The notes beneath the pieces were generated by a model. It had not been told where the DNA came from, searched no databases, and saw only the letters and a list, made by a program, of their open reading frames with translations. 9,665 nucleotides of DNA from JADHUC01 sp964617665 (lineage in GTDB: Bacteria; Planctomycetota; Planctomycetia; Pirellulales; Pirellulaceae). The stretch's first letter is position 1. Each line of letters starts with the position of its first letter. The position numbers were made by a program, and so were the translations under genes. This document shows, one piece after another, positions 6,768-9,665 of the stretch. The stretch is taken from contig CAZUAH010000526.1 in the NCBI GenBank assembly GCA_964617665.1, positions 1 through 9,665 on the forward strand. Reading direction: 5' to 3'.

Positions 6768-8099
6768 ATGCAACGACGGGATTGGATGAAGTGGGCGGCT
6801 GGTGGGCTAGGATTGGCGGCGCTATCGCCACATGCAGCGACTGGTGCAACGCGATCCGGTGCAAGCGGGCTTCCCAATTTGCAGATACGCGATGTGCGAG
6901 CGGTTCTTACGCAGCCTGCAGGGATTCGGTTGGTTGTGGTGAAGGTGGAAACCGACGAGCCGGAGTTATATGGCTTGGGATGCGCTACCTTTACTCAGCG
7001 AGCGCGGGTGGTGGAAACGGCGGTGAACAAGTGCCTGAAGCCGTTCTTGGTCGGAAAGAACCCATTGGACATCGAGGATGTCTGGCAGACTTCCTTCGTC
7101 AGTTCCTATTGGCGAAACGGGCCGGTCCTAAACAACGCCATCAGCGGCGTGGACATGGCCTTGTGGGACATTCTGGGGAAGGTCAGCGGTTTGCCGGTGT
7201 ATCAACTGTTTGGCGGCAAGTGCCGCAGGGCCGTGGACACGTATCGGCATGCCTCGGGGGCGAGCTTCGAGGAAGTGGAGGACATGGTCCGGCGGTTCAT
7301 CGAACAAGGATACCGGCACGTTCGTGTCCAAGTGGCAGTGCAGGGGCAGGCTGCTTACGGTGCAGGGGGCGCAGCCAGCGAAGAGAGCGTTCCGGAAAAC
7401 CGTCGTGCCTTGGAGTTCGAGCCAGGACCTTACGTTCGGACGATTCCGAAACTGTTCGAGCACTTGCGGGTTGAATTGGGAGACAGCATCGAACTGCTGC
7501 ACGATGTGCACGAGCGTGTGCCGCCCATTCTGGCAATCCAACTGGCCAAAGACCTTGAACCGTACCGTCCGTTCTTCTTGGAGGATCCGTTCAGCCCGGA
7601 AGACGTCGGCTACTTCGAGCGGTTGCGTGGGCAGACGAGTACGCCGATTGCCATGGGCGAACTGTTCAACAATCCGAACGAGTTCGTGCCACTAATCGCA
7701 GATCGACTGATCGACTTCATCCGCGTTCACCTGTCGCAGATCGGCGGGCTGTCACCGGCTCGCAAACTGGCAGCGTTGTGCGAGTTCTTTGCTGTGCGTA
7801 CCGCTTGGCACGGACCGGGAGACGTTTCGCCGGTTGGCCATGCCGCGAATGTCCATCTGGACCTTGCCGTGCCGAATTTTGGGATCCAAGAAGCTCGCGA
7901 ATTCACTCAGGCGGAACAGGATGTCTTTCCGGGGTGTCCCGAGCTGAAAGACGGTTACTATTGGATAAACGATCGGCTCGGCTTGGGAGTGGACCTGGAC
8001 GAGAAAGCGGCCGCGAGATTCCCCGTTCAAGACGATCCGCCATTCGATTTGAAATGGGGCAACTACCGTCGCCGAGACGGGACGGTGATCAAGCCGTGA
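6768..8099 (+). CDS. Tat-exported enolase-superfamily protein, RspA/mannonate dehydratase-like
   Basis: Member of the mandelate racemase/enolase superfamily closest to the RspA/ManD group, which dehydrates sugar acids such as D-mannonate or D-gluconate. The 443-residue protein starts MQRRDWMKWAAGGLGLAAL, a twin-arginine signal (RRDWMK, then a hydrophobic stretch ending around ATGA, residues 25-28), so it is probably exported. Capping domain: WRNGPVLNNAISGVDMALWD. Metal ligands as in ManD: Asp246 (LLHDVH), Glu272 (FLEDP), Glu298 (MGELF). Candidate catalytic residues are Arg186 (RVQ), Tyr197 (AYG), His248 and His348 (WHGPGD). The end, VPNFGIQE followed by GLGVDLDEKAAARFP, is also RspA-like. The Arg-to-Tyr spacing is one residue shorter than in E. 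coli RspA as I recall it. Many RspA-type proteins have little or no measurable activity, so the substrate is not predictable. No sugar-acid pathway genes are adjacent. Confidence 0.9.
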   Translation: MQRRDWMKWAAGGLGLAALSPHAATGATRSGASGLPNLQIRDVRAVLTQPAGIRLVVVKVETDEPELYGLGCATFTQRARVVETAVNKCLKPFLVGKNPLDIEDVWQTSFVSSYWRNGPVLNNAISGVDMALWDILGKVSGLPVYQLFGGKCRRAVDTYRHASGASFEEVEDMVRRFIEQGYRHVRVQVAVQGQAAYGAGGAASEESVPENRRALEFEPGPYVRTIPKLFEHLRVELGDSIELLHDVHERVPPILAIQLAKDLEPYRPFFLEDPFSPEDVGYFERLRGQTSTPIAMGELFNNPNEFVPLIADRLIDFIRVHLSQIGGLSPARKLAALCEFFAVRTAWHGPGDVSPVGHAANVHLDLAVPNFGIQEAREFTQAEQDVFPGCPELKDGYYWINDRLGLGVDLDEKAAARFPVQDDPPFDLKWGNYRRRDGTVIKP

Positions 8100-8118
8100 G
8101 CGCGCCAAGTCGGCCGCG

Positions 8119-8856
8119 TCAGTCGCTCTTTCTGGTAATGTACTTCGCCAACACGATTCCCGATAGCAACCCTGCTCCTAACAGTGTCAGGAAGGGAATC
8201 GGCGGTGGCATCTTCTCGAAACCGTGCAACATGTTGACGCCAAAGATCGCGGTCAGCGTTGCCAAAGGGAAGAAGAACGCAGCCAAAACGTTCAGACGAT
8301 GGGCCGAAACGGCCATGCGATGGCTGGCTTTGGCTTGCTCCTCAGCTTGTTTGGCAACCGCGAAATCTAATCCGTTTTTGGTCTCGCTGTACAGCAATTC
8401 GGCAGTTCGCTCGATTTCATACGCTCGATCACGAAAGTTGATGATGTCGCGGGCTTCGCGAAGCGCTTGCCGAGCCTCTTGGAGCACTTGGTGAAGGTGT
8501 CTGGCGGCGCGATGGATCGGAGCCACAGCTTCCAACACGGCGAAATAGTCGTCGGCGCCGGTCGCGTTTTCTCCTAACTCGTCGTATTTCTGCAAGATGT
8601 CGGCAAACTGCTCCAGATGCCGGTTCAGTACCAGCGGTCCACTGCCCAGGTCGTTGGATGTCCACGTCCCGTCCGGCTGTCGCCAGATAAAGCGCCCGTG
8701 ACGTTCGACTTCGTCCGGTTCCGGAGGCTGGTGGAGCACCAACAGCAGATGGCCGTCGGCCACCATACTCCGTTGGCGACCAACCTTGGAGCCAAGGCGT
8801 TCTCGAAAAACTTGCGGAACGTCCCAAATGTGCGGAAGAAGAGACTTCGTTTCCAT
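8119..8856 (-). CDS. CorA-like two-helix membrane protein
   Basis: The 245-residue protein resembles the C-terminal part of CorA-type divalent-cation (Mg2+/Co2+) channels, which work as membrane pentamers. Seen: an N-terminal soluble part (about 1-100) with HLLLVLHQPPEPDEVERHG; long charged helices likely to form a coiled coil (about 105-185, QVLQEARQALREARDIINF); then RLNVLAAFFFPLATLTAIFG as first membrane helix (187-206), a short loop, and a second helix (about 220-240), ending KYITRKSD. The CorA selectivity motif GMN at the end of helix one reads GVN (206-208). The protein is shorter than usual CorA (about 316 or more residues), with a reduced N-terminal domain. The ATG has no strong ribosome binding site. 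It converges on the dehydratase gene with a 19-bp gap and lies 104 bp downstream of the FIST gene. Ion transport is inferred, not shown. Confidence 0.75.
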   Translation of the reverse strand: METKSLLPHIWDVPQVFRERLGSKVGRQRSMVADGHLLLVLHQPPEPDEVERHGRFIWRQPDGTWTSNDLGSGPLVLNRHLEQFADILQKYDELGENATGADDYFAVLEAVAPIHRAARHLHQVLQEARQALREARDIINFRDRAYEIERTAELLYSETKNGLDFAVAKQAEEQAKASHRMAVSAHRLNVLAAFFFPLATLTAIFGVNMLHGFEKMPPPIPFLTLLGAGLLSGIVLAKYITRKSD

Positions 8857-8884
8857 GGTGTCACTCGCGCGATGTCGCTGTCAC

Positions 8885-8961
8885 GGATAAAGGGGTCGGG
8901 ACTCAATTGTGCCAAGCACCCGAAGGGCCGTTCCGGCAATTGACTCCCGACCCCTTTATCC
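8885..8961. repeat. 77-bp inverted-repeat element with three inner mini-hairpins (cloverleaf)
   Basis: The 25-nt arms at 8885-8909 and 8937-8961 are inverted repeats with one mismatch (C8902 against C8944); they begin GGATAAAGGGGTCGGG and end with its complement. The 27-nt interior divides without remainder into TGC-CAA-GCA (8910-8918), CCC-GAA-GGG (8919-8927) and CCG-TTC-CGG (8928-8936), each a 3-bp stem with a 3-nt loop. Either strand can therefore fold into a four-way cloverleaf. It fills most of the space between the FIST stop and the CorA-like start; its last base is part of the FIST stop codon. Possible roles are a terminator for the FIST transcript, a REP/MITE-type dispersed repeat, or a single-stranded DNA recombination site. 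I see no flanking target duplication and no transposase nearby. Confidence 0.85.
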
Positions 8962-9665
8962 TAGCCAAATAGTGCGATGCTGGCAGTGAATCCGTGTATG
9001 AAATTCTTGCCGCCAACTGGTCCGAGTTCGCCTTGAGCGAAGAAGCCCGCCAGCGGGATGTCGCCCAGAGCGTTCTTGACTGCCGTGGCGTCGTGGTGTG
9101 GTTCGGGAAACAGTCGCGTTCCGCGACCGTTACAGGTGAACAACAGCGCCCCGCTTGCGGGCGATTCGAGACTTCGTTTCGCGTCGACCAGCAGTTGTTG
9201 AAGGTCGGCATCCGCCGTCTGCCAATCACGCACGTGGAATTGGACGGTCTGTCCAACTCGCAAGAAATCGCTAACGGCAATGGCGCCGCTATCGGGATCG
9301 GCACCCATCACGTTGCGTATCAAAAAGTCGCCCTGTTCGAACCGATCCTGGTATTCGCTGACCACGCGTCCCAAGTGAAGTCCCCGGTTGACGAGTTCCT
9401 GATCGCTCGTCGGTAATTCGGAAAACACGGCCTGCAATTGAGCCATCGCCGGCTTGCCGCCCAGTTCGTGAATTACGTTGCGTTCCGCCTTTGTCACGAT
9501 GAAATGCGTACCGATGGGTCTGCACCCCTGGGAAACAACAGAACGTACGCGAACTGCTCCCTGCAGCAAGACTGCGATGGCACCTTCGTCAAACACCTCT
9601 CGCCCGAACAGTACAGCGCACGCACGAAGAACGCGTGAGGTTTGTGATTGCAGTAAATCACGGGA
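8961..9665 (-). CDS. FIST domain signal-transduction protein (5' partial)
   Basis: FIST proteins are thought to be sensory modules binding small ligands, possibly amino acids, often linked to histidine kinases or chemoreceptors but also found alone. The frame stays open to the right edge, so the N-terminus is missing. The visible 234 residues begin in the end of the FIST N domain (VLRACAVLFGREVFDEGAIAV). The FIST C domain follows: QGCRPIGTHFIVTKAERNVI, GDFLIRNVMGADPDSGAIAV, VGQTVQFHVRDWQTADADL, GALLFTCNGRGTRLF, and finally GELGPVGGKNFIHGFTASIA. The protein ends directly after this domain (SIALFG then TAG), so no kinase or output domain follows on the C-terminal side. An internal GTG at 9596 is not the start, because family-like sequence continues upstream of it. 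It runs toward the CorA-like gene; the palindromic element lies between them. Confidence 0.92.
   Translation of the reverse strand, partial: SRDLLQSQTSRVLRACAVLFGREVFDEGAIAVLLQGAVRVRSVVSQGCRPIGTHFIVTKAERNVIHELGGKPAMAQLQAVFSELPTSDQELVNRGLHLGRVVSEYQDRFEQGDFLIRNVMGADPDSGAIAVSDFLRVGQTVQFHVRDWQTADADLQQLLVDAKRSLESPASGALLFTCNGRGTRLFPEPHHDATAVKNALGDIPLAGFFAQGELGPVGGKNFIHGFTASIALFG

Noticed and set aside
8625..8939. Minus-strand frame 8625-8939 and plus-strand frame 8617-8943 crossing the palindromic element
   Set aside because: Both are out of frame with the CorA-like gene and read through the inverted repeat; no family resemblance.
8994..9416. 140-codon plus-strand frame opposite the FIST gene
   Set aside because: It is the shadow of a clearly homologous minus-strand FIST C domain.
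1..9665. CRISPR array, tRNA/rRNA genes, insertion sequence, toxin-antitoxin or defence island
   Set aside because: No regularly spaced direct repeats, no tRNA-like cloverleaf with conserved TTC/CCA features, and no transposase, nuclease or toxin gene was seen. The 8885-8961 cloverleaf lacks tRNA arm lengths and conserved bases.

Overview
The window looks like chromosomal DNA of moderately high GC content from a planctomycete, most likely of the Pirellulales. This is inferred from gene architecture, not from a search. The pointers are: a UvrA with a long extra C-terminal domain, an N-terminally anchored LysM/L,D-transpeptidase with a variant active-site motif, an enolase-superfamily sugar-acid dehydratase carrying a Tat signal, a stand-alone FIST protein, and a palindromic intergenic element of a kind I associate from memory with such genomes. 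Seven protein genes are visible, two of them cut by the window edges. There are no tRNA or rRNA genes, CRISPR arrays, transposases or defence islands.

Layout, plus strand: (1) nt 1-3953, the UvrA excinuclease subunit, missing its N-terminus at the window edge and carrying about 375 extra residues after the normal UvrA end. A strong hairpin follows its stop. (2) nt 4075-5319, a membrane-anchored LysM and YkuD L,D-transpeptidase. (3) nt 5444-5998, orotate phosphoribosyltransferase (pyrE), probably from a TTG start. (4) nt 6074-6667, peptide deformylase (def), with a triloop hairpin in the gap before it. (5) nt 6768-8099, a Tat-exported RspA/mannonate-dehydratase-like protein. Minus strand: (6) nt 8119-8856, a short CorA-like two-helix membrane protein, convergent with gene 5 (19 bp apart). 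(7) nt 8961 to the right edge, a FIST sensory protein lacking its N-terminus.

Most genes are housekeeping (DNA repair, cell wall, pyrimidine synthesis, protein maturation) and do not form one pathway. Genes 2-5 run in the same direction with gaps of 75-124 bp, so some co-transcription is possible, but each gap holds a hairpin or palindrome that could separate units.

The most unusual item is the 77-bp element at 8885-8961. It has a 25-bp inverted repeat with one mismatch, and its 27-nt interior divides exactly into three consecutive 9-nt mini-hairpins, each with a 3-bp stem and 3-nt loop, giving a cloverleaf fold on either strand. Next in interest is the unrecognised C-terminal domain of UvrA.
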